Assembly (NCBI GenBank): GCA_028687575.1 | Contig: JAQTZW010000004.1 | Coordinates: 62,001-126,000, forward strand | Direction: 5' to 3' | Source of the DNA: Gallionella sp. | Lineage (GTDB): Bacteria > Pseudomonadota > Gammaproteobacteria > Burkholderiales > Gallionellaceae | Length of the DNA: 64,000 nt | Part shown: piece by piece, positions 48,088 through 57,442 of the stretch | How the letters are laid out: every line of letters begins with the position of its first letter | Numbering within the stretch: the stretch's first letter is position 1 | Program-made: the position numbers and the translations under genes | The notes under the pieces: model-generated | What the model was told of the DNA's origin: nothing | The model's input: the letters and a program-made list of their open reading frames with translations, nothing else | Database searches by the model: none

Positions 48088-49094
48088 GGCTGGTTGGAGT
48101 ATACGGTTTGGCTACTATTCATGCTTTGATAAATGGCTTCACCCATCAGCAGGTAACCGGTGGTGGACAGGTGAGTATTATTGCCGCGATAAAGGTCCAC
48201 GACGCGATTCTGGGTCGCCTGGGTGAAGGCGGCAAGGATGTCGGGCGACTGAAAAGTGTTCGCTATCTTCTTCCAGAACGTCTTTTCCGGGTGCAGATAC
48301 GTCGTGGTCTTGTCCGGAACGATAGCCCAGATGAGTTGGGCGCCGGTAATGCGCTTTGCGAGTGAACGCATATCATCCTGTACGGACTGACCCAACTCAC
48401 CTGCCTGATCCTGATCGAAGAACAACACATCCTCGCATTGCGGGTGACTGAACAGTTGGCAGCCTGCGTCGAGATGATGGACATGGACGCCGCCCGGCAT
48501 GGCCAGACTGGCGCGCTGGTCCTGCTGACGCTGGCGCAAGTAATTCAGACTGTTCAGGTAGACCTGCAGACCGACCGAGAGACGGCCCGAGTGATCGTTC
48601 ATGTTCCGCACGGGGAGCGTGGCGGGCGGCCCGATCTGCAACGCGGCAGGCCGGTAGGCGGTGTTCTTGCAAGCGATGGAGTTTCCCAGTGTGCCTGGCG
48701 TGTTGCGTTCGATGATCTCGACTATGACATAGCGACCCCTGAATCCCTGATCGTGTGCCCATGCGCTGAAATCTTCGCAGATGGCGGGCAGGTTGGTCCA
48801 GGTTTCGGTGCGCACGCGCAATCCGGCCCGGGTCAGTGCGGTCTGCCAGATTCCGGGGACAGAGAAGCTGTCACCGATGACCAGCACGTCGGCTTCACCC
48901 CAATCCGCCTGCGCGAACAATGCAGCATCCAGTGCTGGCTGTGGCTTGGTCCAGCCGAACAGTGATTCGGGCAACATGCTGACGCGCGACAAGTCGCCAT
49001 CGAAACTGGCCAGCGGCTGGAAGTAGTAACCGACCGCGCCATAACAGGCTATAGAAACAGCGACCAGGATCGAAAACAGTTTCTCTGACTTCAT
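48084..49094 (-). CDS. AlgX/AlgJ-like SGNH periplasmic acetyl-transfer protein (copy 2)
   Basis: 336 residues, homologous end to end with copy 1: anchor FSILVAVSIACYGAVGYYF, MLPESLFGWTKPQPALDAAL, VLVIGDSFSVPGIWQTALT and NNTHLSTTGYLLMGEAIYQ. The arrangement suggests a tandem duplication followed by divergence. It starts three bases after the MBOAT gene at 49098, its likely donor partner. Both copies keep the Ser and His motifs, so both may be active, perhaps on different positions of the glycan. Confidence 0.78.
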   Translation of the reverse strand: MKSEKLFSILVAVSIACYGAVGYYFQPLASFDGDLSRVSMLPESLFGWTKPQPALDAALFAQADWGEADVLVIGDSFSVPGIWQTALTRAGLRVRTETWTNLPAICEDFSAWAHDQGFRGRYVIVEIIERNTPGTLGNSIACKNTAYRPAALQIGPPATLPVRNMNDHSGRLSVGLQVYLNSLNYLRQRQQDQRASLAMPGGVHVHHLDAGCQLFSHPQCEDVLFFDQDQAGELGQSVQDDMRSLAKRITGAQLIWAIVPDKTTTYLHPEKTFWKKIANTFQSPDILAAFTQATQNRVVDLYRGNNTHLSTTGYLLMGEAIYQSMNSSQTVYSNQP

Positions 49095-49097
49095 CTC

Positions 49098-50582
49098 TCA
49101 GAACTGGAAGTAGAGGAACGGACTATAGCTGCCGAACTGGTCTATCGCGGTATACAGGAAATAGACGGTGATGCCAGCCTGGAGCAGTGCCAGCAGGGCG
49201 TTGCCCTTGATGAACCTGAGCCGGGTGGAGTTGGGCAGCAGCCACACCCAGGCCAGTCCGGGAATCAGCAGCTTGATCAGGTCGCGTCCCGACAGGCTGG
49301 TGGTCAGCAGCAGCTTGCCGTGGACGACTTCGTCGAAGGTGACGGGCGTGTAGTGGATGCCGAACATGGCTTTTAGCATCGTCGCGGCATGTGAGATGTC
49401 GCTGGCGCGGAACACCACCCAGGCGGCGACCACGGCGACGAAGGTCAGCAGTCCGCCGGACAGGGTGCTCAGCCATGCGGGAATCCAGCGCTTATCTCCC
49501 AGCATCTCGCGCCAAAGGTGATTGATCGTCAGGTAAAGCCCGTGCAGCGCGCCCCAAATCACGAACGTCCAGCCGGCACCGTGCCACAGCCCGCCCAGCA
49601 GCATGGTGGCTGCCAGATTCAGGTAGCGACGTAACTTGCCGTGCCGGTTGCCGCCCAGCGGGATGTACAGGTAATCGCGCAGGAAGCGCGACAGCGTCAT
49701 GTGCCAGCGCCGCCAGAATTCGATGATGCTGGTGGACTTGTAAGGCGAGTCGAAGTTGATCGGCAGTTTGATGCCGAACATCAGCGCGATGCCCAGCGCC
49801 ATGTCGGTGTAGCCGGAAAAGTCGAAATAGATCTGCAACGTATAGGCCAGCGCGCCGCACCACGCCTCGTAGATGGTGGGCGTGACGCCCATTGCCACGC
49901 CGGCAAAGATGCCGTCAGCATAATGCGCGATAGGGTCGGCCCACAGCGTTTTCTTGCAAAGCCCGAGCGTGAACAGCAGCAGGCCGGTGGCGACGTGTTC
50001 CCAGTTGACGCTATAGGTCGCAGGCTTGGCGAACTGCGGCATCATCTCCTTGTGGTGCAGCACCGGGCCTGCGATCAGGTGGGGGAAATAGGTGACGAAC
50101 AGCGTGTAATGAACGAAGTTGAACTCTTTTACTTCGCCTCTGTAGGTATCCACCAGGAAGGCGATCTGCGTAAAGGTGAAGAACGAGATGCCCAGCGGCA
50201 AGATGATCTCGCCCAGACTCCAACTGGTGCCGGCCACCGTGTTGACGCTGCCGACGAAGAAATTGGCGTATTTGTAATAGGCGAGCAGTGCCAGATTGGC
50301 CGCGATGGCGAACGTCAGCAGGTGTTTCGCTCTACTCCCTTCCCCCATCCCCCTTCCCGCCTTTCCTGCCGCCTTGGCGATCCAGGTTCCGAACGCGTAG
50401 TTGCAAGTGATCGAAGCCAGCAACAGACCGATATAGGCCGGATTCCAGTAGCCGTAGAAGAACAGCGAGGCCAGTGCCAGCCAGCCGGCGGCATAGGCAT
50501 GGCTGGTGCGCGCAAGCCAGAAAAAGCCCAGCAGTACGATGGGCAGAAAACCGAAGATGAAAGCGTACGAATTGAAAAGCAT
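49098..50582 (-). CDS. MBOAT-family O-acyltransferase (AlgI/PatA type), copy 1
   Basis: 494 residues, about ten membrane helices. The MBOAT signature is at about 290-345: [40 protein letters not shown] and [20 protein letters not shown] with the catalytic histidine in LWHGAGW. Such proteins take acyl groups from the cytoplasm and hand them to a periplasmic SGNH partner. It is homologous to, but clearly diverged from, the two near-identical copies at 51793 and 58659. A G-rich run encodes the first cytoplasmic loop. Confidence 0.88.
   Translation of the reverse strand: MLFNSYAFIFGFLPIVLLGFFWLARTSHAYAAGWLALASLFFYGYWNPAYIGLLLASITCNYAFGTWIAKAAGKAGRGMGEGSRAKHLLTFAIAANLALLAYYKYANFFVGSVNTVAGTSWSLGEIILPLGISFFTFTQIAFLVDTYRGEVKEFNFVHYTLFVTYFPHLIAGPVLHHKEMMPQFAKPATYSVNWEHVATGLLLFTLGLCKKTLWADPIAHYADGIFAGVAMGVTPTIYEAWCGALAYTLQIYFDFSGYTDMALGIALMFGIKLPINFDSPYKSTSIIEFWRRWHMTLSRFLRDYLYIPLGGNRHGKLRRYLNLAATMLLGGLWHGAGWTFVIWGALHGLYLTINHLWREMLGDKRWIPAWLSTLSGGLLTFVAVVAAWVVFRASDISHAATMLKAMFGIHYTPVTFDEVVHGKLLLTTSLSGRDLIKLLIPGLAWVWLLPNSTRLRFIKGNALLALLQAGITVYFLYTAIDQFGSYSPFLYFQF
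50337..50358 (-). other. G-quadruplex-type G-tract in MBOAT copy 1
   Basis: On the coding (minus) strand four runs of three to five G are separated by two to three bases. It encodes a Gly/Arg-rich loop (GRGMGEGSRAK) and lies at the same place in the protein as the tracts at 53049 and 59978. Confidence 0.5.
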
Positions 50583-51791
50583 TTAGTGATTCCAGAACTG
50601 TTTGATGAAGTCCGTCAATTCCCTTGTGTCGGTCAGGTGCGTATCGATATAGCGCGCGCGCGCCTGCCGGATGTCGGCCAGATGTTCGTCAATGTTGCCT
50701 GTGTCAATGAGGATGCCGAAATCAGCCGGGATATGCCCTTCCGGGTCGGGTTGGGACAGCACTCGGCTGAGTATCAGGTCGCCGCAGGCATGATTGTAAT
50801 GCGATGAGTCGGAATACCAGCGCATTTTGTTTGCCGATCCGGCAGTGGGGACTGTCTCGCTGGTGATGCTGTTATAGCCGGTGAAGTCCCACAATGGGTA
50901 GCCCGGTTGTCCCGAGCGTTGCGACTCCTGGGCGTTGATTGCGACCAGGCTGCGCTTCCAGTGTTCCCACTCCTGCCACAGGCCAACATCTGCCACCGTC
51001 TGCCAATGCCAAGCGTGGGAAGGTGAGATAAGCAGGTGCAGTTCGATGTTGTTGGCATGAGCAAGGCGCAACAATTCGCGGAAATCGTCCAGCGTATTGC
51101 CGCTTCCGTCAGGCAGCGTATGGGCATAAAGCCGATAGGGCGGGGGGTGGAAATAATCCACATAGATCTTTTCTACTTCCTTGAACAGGGTACGCATCGG
51201 CATGGCGGGCGGTGATGCGTCGGACTGTCCTGGCAGGTTATCTGCGCCATGCGCTTCATTCACGACATGCAATGACGGCAAGCTCTGGCGGATTGTGGTC
51301 AGGCTGTCGGACAAGGTGCTGGAATTGAATAGCAGATCGAGATTGGCGCCAGGTGTGAGCCTTTTTTCCTGACTGGCAGAATCTGCCGCCCAATAGACGT
51401 TGAAGGCGAAGAAATCCAGCCCGATCACGGCGCGTTTCAGTTTGCCGCTTTTCACGGCATGCTTGAAAAGCAGCAGGGTCTCATGTGCTGGTTGTCCGCC
51501 GAGTGCCATGTTCAGGGTGACGCTGTTCTGGAATGCGGGATGATCAGCGCGCAAGCCATCGGCGGTTCGCGATGTTCCCAATAAGATGGTTTCCGGCGGA
51601 TGGGTCCATTTAGACCATCCGACAAAGGCAGGGATGCGCTCATGGAATACCAGATATTTCGAGGTATTGATGCCTTTGATCTGCGGCGAGCCCCAGATGC
51701 TGTAAGGGTCCACGATGTGGTTGACGAGCCCGATGCCGAGGAATACGGCGAGCAGGGCGATCAGGAATTTGAGGGAATAAGCGCGCGTCAT
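50583..51791 (-). CDS. SGNH-like partner protein of an MBOAT acyltransferase
   Basis: 402 residues with one N-terminal membrane helix (FLIALLAVFLGIGLVNHIV). A block-I-like serine stands in TILLGTSRTADGLRADHP (about residue 72), and SDSSHYNHACGDLILSRVL near residue 330 offers the Asp and His of an SGNH-type site. I do not recognise a named family; DltD/AlgX-like proteins have this layout. It lies between two MBOAT genes with gaps of 0 and 1 base, so a periplasmic acyl-transfer role is likely by context. Confidence 0.65.
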   Translation of the reverse strand: MTRAYSLKFLIALLAVFLGIGLVNHIVDPYSIWGSPQIKGINTSKYLVFHERIPAFVGWSKWTHPPETILLGTSRTADGLRADHPAFQNSVTLNMALGGQPAHETLLLFKHAVKSGKLKRAVIGLDFFAFNVYWAADSASQEKRLTPGANLDLLFNSSTLSDSLTTIRQSLPSLHVVNEAHGADNLPGQSDASPPAMPMRTLFKEVEKIYVDYFHPPPYRLYAHTLPDGSGNTLDDFRELLRLAHANNIELHLLISPSHAWHWQTVADVGLWQEWEHWKRSLVAINAQESQRSGQPGYPLWDFTGYNSITSETVPTAGSANKMRWYSDSSHYNHACGDLILSRVLSQPDPEGHIPADFGILIDTGNIDEHLADIRQARARYIDTHLTDTRELTDFIKQFWNH

Positions 51792-51792
51792 C

Positions 51793-53301
51793 TCAGAATT
51801 GGTGATAGATGAATTCGGTCGTTCCCGACAGGAAGATCAGCGTATAACCGGCGATTCCGCCCAGCAGCCAGGCGAGCTTGCCGGAAGGTCGCCAGATGAA
51901 CCGCGTCTTCTCAGTAGGCTCCGGGGCATCCAGCGCGGGGCGGAACGACTGCATGATGGTATGGGTGTTGGGTGCAAGCCAGGCGATGGCAAGCGCCGCG
52001 AACAGCCAGTTCATCATGCCTCGGGTGGAGATGGCATGGTCGCTGTGTATCGCCACGCCCTCGAATCCCAGCATGGTTTTGGCGATGTCCGTAGCGGCAT
52101 GCAGGTCGGGGGCGCGGAAGAACACCCAGGCGAGGGTGACGGCGAGGAAGGTGACCAGCACCGAGGCGAGGTGCGCCGGGCGCGACAGCGGCGCTTTCGG
52201 GTCCTGCCCCAGCGATTTGCGGACTGCATGCCAGGCATGGTTCACCACCAAGAACGCCCCATGCAGCCCACCCCAGATCACGAACGTCCAACCTGCGCCA
52301 TGCCACAAGCCGCCCAGCAACATCGTCGTCGTCAGATTCAGATAACGGCGCAGCTTACTCTTGCGGTTACCGCCCAGCGGGATATACAGATAATCGCGCA
52401 AAAAACGCGACAGCGTCATATGCCAGCGCCGCCAGAACTCGATGATATTCACCGACTTGTAAGGCGAATGGAAATTCAGCGGCAGCACGATGCCGAACAT
52501 CCGCGACAGCCCGATCGCCATATCCGAATAACCCGAGAAATCGAAATACAACTGCAAGGTATAACAGAGCGCCCCGCCCCACGCCTCCACGAACGTCAGA
52601 TGCACCCCGGCGGCCGGCGCATCGAACACCATCGGCACGTAATACGCCAGGTTATCCGCCAACACCACCTTCTTGAACAAGCCGATGAAAAAGATCGTCA
52701 GTCCAACCGACAGATTCTCATAATTGAACCGATAAGTCGCCGGCTTGGCGAACTGCGGCATCATCTCCTTGTGATGCAGGATAGGCCCTGCGATTAGATG
52801 CGGGAAATACGTCACGAACAACACATAATGGACGAAATTGAACTCCCGCACCTTGCCCTGATAGGTATCCACCAGAAACGCGATCTGCGTGAAGGTAAAG
52901 AACGAAATCCCCAGCGGCAGAATGATATTGACCAGATTCCAGTCCGTTCCCAGCAGCGCATCCAGATTCGACACAAAGAAATTCGCATACTTGTAATAGC
53001 CCAGCAGCGCCAGATTGGCGACCACCGCGAAAGTCAGCAGATGCTTTGCCCTTCCCCCTTCCCCCTTCTCCCTTCCCGCCTTTCCTGCCGCCCGAGCGAT
53101 CCACGAGCCGAAGGCGAAATTGCAGGCGATCGAAGCCAGCAACAGGCCGATATAGGCTGGATTCCAGTAGCCATAGAAGAACAGCGAAGCCAGTGCCAGC
53201 CAGGCGGCGGCGTAGGTGTGGTTCAACCGGGCCAACTGGAAAAACCCCAGCAGCACCACCGGCAGATACAGGAATATGAAACCGTAGGAGTTGAATAGCA
53301 T
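51793..53301 (-). CDS. MBOAT-family O-acyltransferase, copy 2
   Basis: 502 residues. The signature [35 protein letters not shown] and [19 protein letters not shown] holds the catalytic His. Residues 1-412 are identical to those of copy 3 (58659-60230), because the genes share 1,241 identical bases; the last 90 residues differ completely in length and sequence (from MLGFEGVAIHSDHA onward). The start overlaps the GT39 stop. Together with copy 1 and the SGNH gene between them it forms one acyl-transfer unit. Confidence 0.88.
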   Translation of the reverse strand: MLFNSYGFIFLYLPVVLLGFFQLARLNHTYAAAWLALASLFFYGYWNPAYIGLLLASIACNFAFGSWIARAAGKAGREKGEGGRAKHLLTFAVVANLALLGYYKYANFFVSNLDALLGTDWNLVNIILPLGISFFTFTQIAFLVDTYQGKVREFNFVHYVLFVTYFPHLIAGPILHHKEMMPQFAKPATYRFNYENLSVGLTIFFIGLFKKVVLADNLAYYVPMVFDAPAAGVHLTFVEAWGGALCYTLQLYFDFSGYSDMAIGLSRMFGIVLPLNFHSPYKSVNIIEFWRRWHMTLSRFLRDYLYIPLGGNRKSKLRRYLNLTTTMLLGGLWHGAGWTFVIWGGLHGAFLVVNHAWHAVRKSLGQDPKAPLSRPAHLASVLVTFLAVTLAWVFFRAPDLHAATDIAKTMLGFEGVAIHSDHAISTRGMMNWLFAALAIAWLAPNTHTIMQSFRPALDAPEPTEKTRFIWRPSGKLAWLLGGIAGYTLIFLSGTTEFIYHQF

Positions 53302-53304
53302 CAG
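52064..53304. repeat. 1,241-base direct repeat, copy A (in MBOAT copy 2)
   Basis: It matches 58993-60233 at a constant offset of 6,929 bases; I found no difference over the length compared, and translations in several frames agree. It covers the first 412 codons of the MBOAT gene plus the three bases before its ATG, then identity ends sharply at both borders. Such a match between otherwise different genes indicates recent duplication or gene conversion. Confidence 0.9.
53049..53077 (-). other. G-quadruplex-type G-tract in MBOAT copy 2
   Basis: On the coding strand five G runs (3, 3, 5, 5 and 3 bases) are separated by two to four bases, including a tandem gggggaa heptamer. It encodes the loop [11 protein letters not shown]. 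It could fold as an RNA or DNA quadruplex or slip during replication. Confidence 0.5.
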
Positions 53305-54737
53305 CGGTCTGCTAGCGGTTCGTTCACGGGGAATACGCCGCGTGACTGGGCGGCCTGACAGGCAGCACCCCGGCAGATCAGGTACAGATCATCCTTGGCG
53401 ACGGTGTATTTCTCGACCAGTGTGCCCGGTAGCTCATCCGGCGTCATGCCCAGCCAGAAACCGTTGTCCCAGCTTGCCGGCGGCAGTTTCACCGGTTCGA
53501 GCGGCAGCCGGTCCAGGTCTATCTGGCCGATGATGTTCTCGCCTATTGAGCGCAGATCGCGGCCATAGAGCGGATAGCCTGCCGTCCGCGCGGCGATCTG
53601 GTGGGCGGTGGTGACATAGTTCTCGCCACGGTAGTGATGCTGGTAATAGGGGTAGAGCACCAGCGCGAACAGGAATTTGAAGGCGATCGCTGCGGCGAAC
53701 CAGTTCAGCGCCAGCCGGCGGGCCGGGTCGCCGGCGCGCCAGATGATGCGCGCGCCGATCAGCGCGATCAGCGGATAGACCGGCAGCAGGTAGCGTATGC
53801 CGCCCTGCGGCGCCAGCCAGTAGGGCAGGATGGACAGGCCGGCGATGAACAACGCGGTGCGGAAATTGCCGCGCTGCGGTTCGGCCTGCGTGACGCGCTT
53901 GCGCAGCAGCAGGTAGACCGCCAGCAGCGCGACCGGCGACAGCCAGAACAGATTCTCCAGCGGGTAAGTGAGCAGCCGCAGCAGGTAGCCCAGGCCGTCG
54001 CCGGCCGATAGTTTGACGGCGATCTCCTGCACCATGGAGGTGCCCTGGCCGCTGGTCTGCGGCAGGCTGGACAGCCAGGCATACGGCACGATCAGCGCCG
54101 AGGCGAGGATGAGTACCGATGCCGGGGTCAGCAGGAAGCGGCGCGTCTCGCGCTGCCAGAGCAGCACGAAGATCGCGGTGGCATAGAAGATGTAGGCGGT
54201 GATCGCCTTGGTCAGCAGCGCGCAGCCTATCAGCAGCACGGAGGCCATCAGCCAGCCGCGCTGGCGCGCGACTGCCGACACCCACAGCGTCGCCAGCGCG
54301 CCGAAGGTGCAGCAGGCGAACAACGGGTCGGTATAAGCCAGCCAGCCCCGGTACAGAAGCAGATCGGCCAGTGACAAACAGGCCAGCGTGGCGAACAGCG
54401 CAAAGTCCTTATCCGCGAACAGCCGTCGGCACAGCCAGTACAGCCAAGCCGCCATACCCAGCGTCGCCAGCGCGCTCACCAACCGGATGGCGATCAGCAC
54501 GTGCAGCCAGCCCAGCAGCTGGGCGACCGGGATGGCCAGCCAGTTCATCAGCGGTGGGCGTTGCAGGTTGATGCCGTACAGGGTCTGGATGAACCATTGC
54601 CGGCTGTGCCACATCTCCAGCGTGCTGATGGTGTAGATGCCTTCCTCACCCACCATGTAGAAGAACAGGGTGGGGATGAAGCTAAGCGCGGCGAGCGTCA
54701 GTAGCAGGGGCGTGCGTTGCATGGAAATCTTCCTCAT
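53301..54737 (-). CDS. ArnT-like GT39 membrane glycosyltransferase
   Basis: 478 residues (473 from the ATG at 54722, which has gagga eight bases upstream; the ATG at 54737 overlaps the gtrA stop). About twelve membrane helices. The first periplasmic loop has VGEEGIYTISTLEMWHSRQW and NLQRPPLMNWLAIPVA, the equivalent of the acidic and KPPL motifs of ArnT/PMT. Such enzymes use polyprenyl-phosphate-linked sugars in the periplasm. With GtrA and the GtrB/ArnC-type transferase upstream it forms a sugar-modification unit for lipid A, core or O-chain. Confidence 0.83.
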   Translation of the reverse strand: MRKISMQRTPLLLTLAALSFIPTLFFYMVGEEGIYTISTLEMWHSRQWFIQTLYGINLQRPPLMNWLAIPVAQLLGWLHVLIAIRLVSALATLGMAAWLYWLCRRLFADKDFALFATLACLSLADLLLYRGWLAYTDPLFACCTFGALATLWVSAVARQRGWLMASVLLIGCALLTKAITAYIFYATAIFVLLWQRETRRFLLTPASVLILASALIVPYAWLSSLPQTSGQGTSMVQEIAVKLSAGDGLGYLLRLLTYPLENLFWLSPVALLAVYLLLRKRVTQAEPQRGNFRTALFIAGLSILPYWLAPQGGIRYLLPVYPLIALIGARIIWRAGDPARRLALNWFAAAIAFKFLFALVLYPYYQHHYRGENYVTTAHQIAARTAGYPLYGRDLRSIGENIIGQIDLDRLPLEPVKLPPASWDNGFWLGMTPDELPGTLVEKYTVAKDDLYLICRGAACQAAQSRGVFPVNEPLADR

Positions 54738-55144
54738 TCGGGCGAGTGTGCCTTAATGCCGGCGGCGAACACGAACCAGCGGGTCAGCGCGTACATCGCG
54801 CCGGTATAAACCACGGCGGCGAACAGTTGCGCCAGCAGCGCCGCCATCTGCAGCCAGTCCAGCGCGAACTTGAGCGCGGCCAGATTCAGGGCGAAACAGC
54901 ACAGGAATGCCAGCAGGTAACGGACGCTCTCGGCCACGAAATGGCCGTTGCTGCGGAACACGAATTTCCTGGATACCACGAAGCCCAGCACGAAGCCGGT
55001 CAGATAGCCGCCGACGTTGGCGAGGTAGGGCGAAAAGCTTAAGCCCGTCAGCGCAAAGATGACGGCGAAGCCGGCGACCGTGTTGAGCGCGCCGCTGCCG
55101 GCATAGCGCCCCAGATAGGCCGACTCACTTTTCCATCTGGACAT
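54734..55144 (-). CDS. gtrA: GtrA-family membrane protein
   Basis: 136 residues with four hydrophobic helices. The start FLRYAGSGALNT-like sequence (YLGRYAGSGALNTVAGFAVI) and GFVLGFVVSRKFVFRSNG are the GtrA hallmarks. GtrA proteins are thought to flip polyprenyl-phosphate sugars made by GtrB-type enzymes. It overlaps the methyltransferase gene by 20 bases and the GT39 gene by four. All three parts needed for a Gtr-type modification are therefore present. Confidence 0.87.
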   Translation of the reverse strand: MSRWKSESAYLGRYAGSGALNTVAGFAVIFALTGLSFSPYLANVGGYLTGFVLGFVVSRKFVFRSNGHFVAESVRYLLAFLCCFALNLAALKFALDWLQMAALLAQLFAAVVYTGAMYALTRWFVFAAGIKAHSPE

Positions 55145-55799
55145 AGTATTGCGCTCCCAGCGGCAGGCGTTTCAACATCGGTTCCAGTCCACGCAGGAAA
55201 GCCAGCGGGCGCGGGAAGAACAGCGTGTAGCCTTGTTGTGTGTGGCCGAAGCCGGCCTCGCCGGCGAGCCGCAGTGCCTCGCTCAGGCTGAACATCTCGG
55301 CGTCGGCGTCGAACGGACAGCGTTCGAACACCCAGCGCGTGGCGGGGTTATAGGGGTTGTGTTCGAACAAAAACATCTGGCCGCCGTCGGCCAGCGCCCC
55401 CCGGCATTGTTCCAGAGCCTGGCGGCGTTGATCGGGCGGGATGTGGTGGAACACGTTGGCGGCGATGATGGCATCGAATCGCGTCTGGCCCAGTGCGTCC
55501 CAGTCCGAGAACAGCCGCGCATCTGGAGTTCGCTGTGCGGCGATCTTCAGCGACTCGGGCGAGACATCGTAGCCCCACAGTTCAGCATCGGGGAAATACT
55601 GTGCCAGGAACGGCAGGCCACGCCCCGCGCCGCAACCGAAGTCGAGGATGCGCCGGGGGCGGGCAGGCGACAGGCGTTGCGCCATCAGCGCGACCTTGTA
55701 TTCGGCGAAGTAGCCGTCTTCGTTCAGTCCATCCGGTATGGCTTCCTGCATCAACCGGTCATACTGTTGGGCGTATTGGTCGAATTCAGGTTTGGACAT
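55125..55799 (-). CDS. Class I SAM-dependent methyltransferase
   Basis: 224 residues. ILDFGCGAGRGLPFLAQYF is the SAM loop, with GYDVSPESLKIA, FDAIIAANVFHHIPPDQR and LADGGQMFLFEHNPYNP following. The C-terminal part is often seen in methyltransferases beside GtrA/GtrB genes. It overlaps both neighbours. It may methylate the sugar that the Gtr set transfers; the substrate is not known. Confidence 0.82.
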   Translation of the reverse strand: MSKPEFDQYAQQYDRLMQEAIPDGLNEDGYFAEYKVALMAQRLSPARPRRILDFGCGAGRGLPFLAQYFPDAELWGYDVSPESLKIAAQRTPDARLFSDWDALGQTRFDAIIAANVFHHIPPDQRRQALEQCRGALADGGQMFLFEHNPYNPATRWVFERCPFDADAEMFSLSEALRLAGEAGFGHTQQGYTLFFPRPLAFLRGLEPMLKRLPLGAQYYVQMEK

Positions 55800-56760
55800 C
55801 GTTCTCGCGCGACCAGGTGGTGCTGCCGACCACGAACTGCGGTTTGTGGTTGAGTTTCAGATAGGTGCGGCCCAGATATTCACCGACCATGCCGATGCAC
55901 AGCGTCTGTATGCCGCCGATGAACAGCACGGTGGCGATCAGCGAGGCCCAGCCTGCCGGCAGTTCGGGGTGCAGCAGCTTCTGGGCGACCACGAACAGGA
56001 TCATCACCAGACTCAAGGCCGCGATAGCGAATCCGGCGTAGGTCGCCAGTCGCAGTGGCAACACCGAGAAGCTGGTCGCCATCTTCATCCAAAGCCCAAT
56101 CGAGCGCGACAGGTTGTAATTGCCTTCTCCCTCATGGCGCGCGCCGTGTTCGATGTCTATGGTGGTGATGGCACGGGTTACGTCCAGAATCAGCCCGTCC
56201 AGATAGGCGTAGGGGCCGTCGTAGCGGATCACTTCAGTGGCAATCTCGCGGCGCAAGCCCTTGAATGAGGAGAGATAAAGCCCCTTGGGTTTGCCCAGCA
56301 AGTGAGTCGCCACCCAGTCGTTGAACTGGCTGCCCAGTTTCTTCCAGGCCGCGTGCTGGCGGTTCAGATAGCGGGTGTAACAGACGTCGTAGCCTTCCTG
56401 CAGGGCGCGCATCAAGTCGCCGATGGCGTGTGGCGGGTGCTGCAGATCGTCGTCCATCAGCACGATGAATTCGCCACCGGCATGGTTCAGCCCCGCCATG
56501 ATGGCATTGTGCTGACCGAAATTGCGGCGTAGCGAAACGCCTTTGATCCAGGGGCGGGTTGCGGCAAGCGAACGGATCACCTGCCAGCTGTTGTCTGGGC
56601 TGCAATCGTTAACCAGCATCAATTCGAAATCGTGCGCCAGTCCTTCTTTTTCCATCTCATCGTGTATCAGTTCGACCAGCTTGGGCAGAATCGCCTCGCT
56701 GCGGTAGACCGGCACGATGATGGAAAGCTTGCAGGTGGGGGGATTAGTCGGCTTTGGCAT
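55786..56760 (-). CDS. gtrB: GtrB/ArnC-type polyprenyl-phosphate glycosyltransferase
   Basis: 324 residues. The GT2 domain has LSIIVPVYRSEAILPKLVEL, MLVNDCSPDNSWQVI and the metal site VLMDDDLQHPPHAIGDLM; two C-terminal membrane helices (AGFAIAALSLVMILFVVAQ and SLIATVLFIGGIQTLCIGM) end in GEYLGRTYLKLNHKPQFVV. Length and layout fit GtrB and ArnC. It makes a polyprenyl-phosphate sugar at the cytoplasmic face, to be flipped by GtrA and used by the GT39 enzyme. No arnA or arnB homologue is nearby, so an aminoarabinose route is not complete here. Confidence 0.87.
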   Translation of the reverse strand: MPKPTNPPTCKLSIIVPVYRSEAILPKLVELIHDEMEKEGLAHDFELMLVNDCSPDNSWQVIRSLAATRPWIKGVSLRRNFGQHNAIMAGLNHAGGEFIVLMDDDLQHPPHAIGDLMRALQEGYDVCYTRYLNRQHAAWKKLGSQFNDWVATHLLGKPKGLYLSSFKGLRREIATEVIRYDGPYAYLDGLILDVTRAITTIDIEHGARHEGEGNYNLSRSIGLWMKMATSFSVLPLRLATYAGFAIAALSLVMILFVVAQKLLHPELPAGWASLIATVLFIGGIQTLCIGMVGEYLGRTYLKLNHKPQFVVGSTTWSRENDVQT

Positions 56761-57442
56761 AATATTTTCCTATGACGCGTTCCAGATAGCCTGTGCCGAA
56801 CTGCACGCCGGCCTTGTCCAGTAGCGGCTGGATGTCGTGCGTGTCTATCTGGTATCCGGTTCCCCGCTCAACCAGCTTGTAGATGGCGCGCTTGCCGACC
56901 ACGCGTTCCATCGTCGCCACGATGTCGGTCATCGCGTAGTTTTCCGGACAGGCGATGTTGACGGTGAGGCAGCGTGCTGCCGGGTCGTCTATCAGTTGCC
57001 GGGCGATTGCCGCGACATCGTCCACGTCTATGATGTCGCGCCGGGCGTTGCGCCACAACTGGAACGCTTCGCTGCGCGCGATGTGCGCATAGAGGAAATT
57101 GAGCAAGGTGTGCGGATTGGGCGTGATGCCTGCGACCTGCGGCAGCCGCAGGATCAGGTAACGGGGATGCGCCGCGACCAGTTGCTCCATCGCCAGCTTG
57201 TGCTGCACATAGGGCGTACCGCGCACTTCCGGGTCGGCCACGCTGCAGGTGCCAAAATAGACAAAGGCATCCATCTGCTGCGCCTGCTGCAGGGCGGCCG
57301 TCAGCCGCTCACGTTCGCGGGCGAATTCCTGGTCGTCAGTGCAGCCGGAGTTGGAGACGCCTGCCGCATACAGGCAGACCCTGTCGCTGTGTGCGTAGAA
57401 CGGCCTGAAAGCGTGTGCGATTAAACCTGAACCTATGATCAT
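56744..57442 (-). CDS. Short NAD-dependent epimerase/dehydratase-like protein
   Basis: 232 residues, shorter than usual for extended SDRs. MIIGSGLIAHAFRPF is the glycine-rich cofactor loop, without the normal preceding residues; YFGTCSVADPEVRGTPYVQHK has the Ser/Tyr/Lys elements, and IIDVDDVAAIARQLIDDPAA is the usual late block. It overlaps the GtrB-type gene by 17 bases and the SGNH gene by four. It may prepare the nucleotide sugar for the Gtr set; reductase or epimerase activity cannot be chosen. Confidence 0.72.
   Translation of the reverse strand: MIIGSGLIAHAFRPFYAHSDRVCLYAAGVSNSGCTDDQEFARERERLTAALQQAQQMDAFVYFGTCSVADPEVRGTPYVQHKLAMEQLVAAHPRYLILRLPQVAGITPNPHTLLNFLYAHIARSEAFQLWRNARRDIIDVDDVAAIARQLIDDPAARCLTVNIACPENYAMTDIVATMERVVGKRAIYKLVERGTGYQIDTHDIQPLLDKAGVQFGTGYLERVIGKYYAKAD

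Noticed and set aside
49641..50807. 388-codon plus-strand frame opposite MBOAT copy 1 and the SGNH gene
   Set aside because: It crosses a gene boundary on the other strand, has no ribosome site, and mirrors the GC-rich third positions of the MBOAT gene.
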